Of a DNA stretch of 6,076 bases, positions 6,037 through 6,076 are shown one piece after another (positions within the stretch are counted from its first letter, which is position 1; each line of letters opens with the position of its first letter). The notes under the pieces are model-generated. The model worked only from the letters and a program-made list of their open reading frames with translations. It had not been told where the DNA came from and did no database searches. Location of the stretch: positions 1 to 6,076 of the forward strand of contig CANBDB010000094.1 of NCBI GenBank assembly GCA_947367285.1, read 5' to 3'. This stretch comes from an uncultured Clostridia bacterium (lineage in GTDB: Bacteria; Bacillota; Clostridia; Oscillospirales; CAG-272). Both the position numbers and the translations under genes were made by a program.

Positions 6037-6076
6037 AGATGGCATGATGGAAAAGAAGTGCCCGATATATATATGT

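Noticed and set aside
1..6076. CRISPR arrays, insertion sequences, tRNA or rRNA genes, or phage genes
   Set aside because: I saw no regularly spaced repeats, transposase or integrase motifs, or tRNA-like cloverleaf sequence. Nearly all the window is filled by six compact chromosomal genes.

Overview
All recognisable genes in this window lie on the minus strand, so transcription runs from right to left. The protein families point to an anaerobic member of the class Clostridia (Bacillota). These include a glutaminyl-tRNA synthetase next to a long, clostridial-type glutamyl-tRNA synthetase, a sigma-70-family/anti-sigma pair of the kind common in gut Clostridia, strong AGGAGG-type ribosome binding sites and AT-rich spacers. 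I cannot name a genus from sequence alone.

Right to left, positions 5822-6076 are a 255-base intergenic region with two back-to-back sigma-A-type promoters. The leftward one (5851-5879) has a perfect -10, a TGTGC extended -10 and a 17-base spacer. It drives an operon of a metallo-beta-lactamase-fold hydrolase (5201-5821), gltX (3487-5172), glnS (1811-3469) and a small DUF1294 membrane protein (1499-1795). Gaps in the operon are 28, 17 and 15 bases, and it ends at an intrinsic terminator (1450-1489). The rightward promoter (6008-6036) feeds something almost wholly outside the window.

Left of the terminator is a second, independent unit: a sigma-70-family sigma factor (743-1327), a single-pass membrane protein overlapping it by 4 bases and probably its anti-sigma factor (87-746), and the first nine codons of a third gene with a signal-peptide-like start (1-28, cut by the edge). 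An ECF-like promoter candidate (1369-1395) upstream of the sigma gene suggests autoregulation.

The operon supplies the charging enzymes for glutamate and glutamine tRNAs. The second unit looks like a cell-envelope sensing circuit in which the membrane protein holds the sigma factor until an external signal arrives. Most of the window is ordinary core biology. The points most worth checking are the unusual features of GltX, the absence of room for a T-box leader before the synthetase operon, the putative autoregulated promoter with the truncated third gene, and the unidentified rightward transcript at the right edge.
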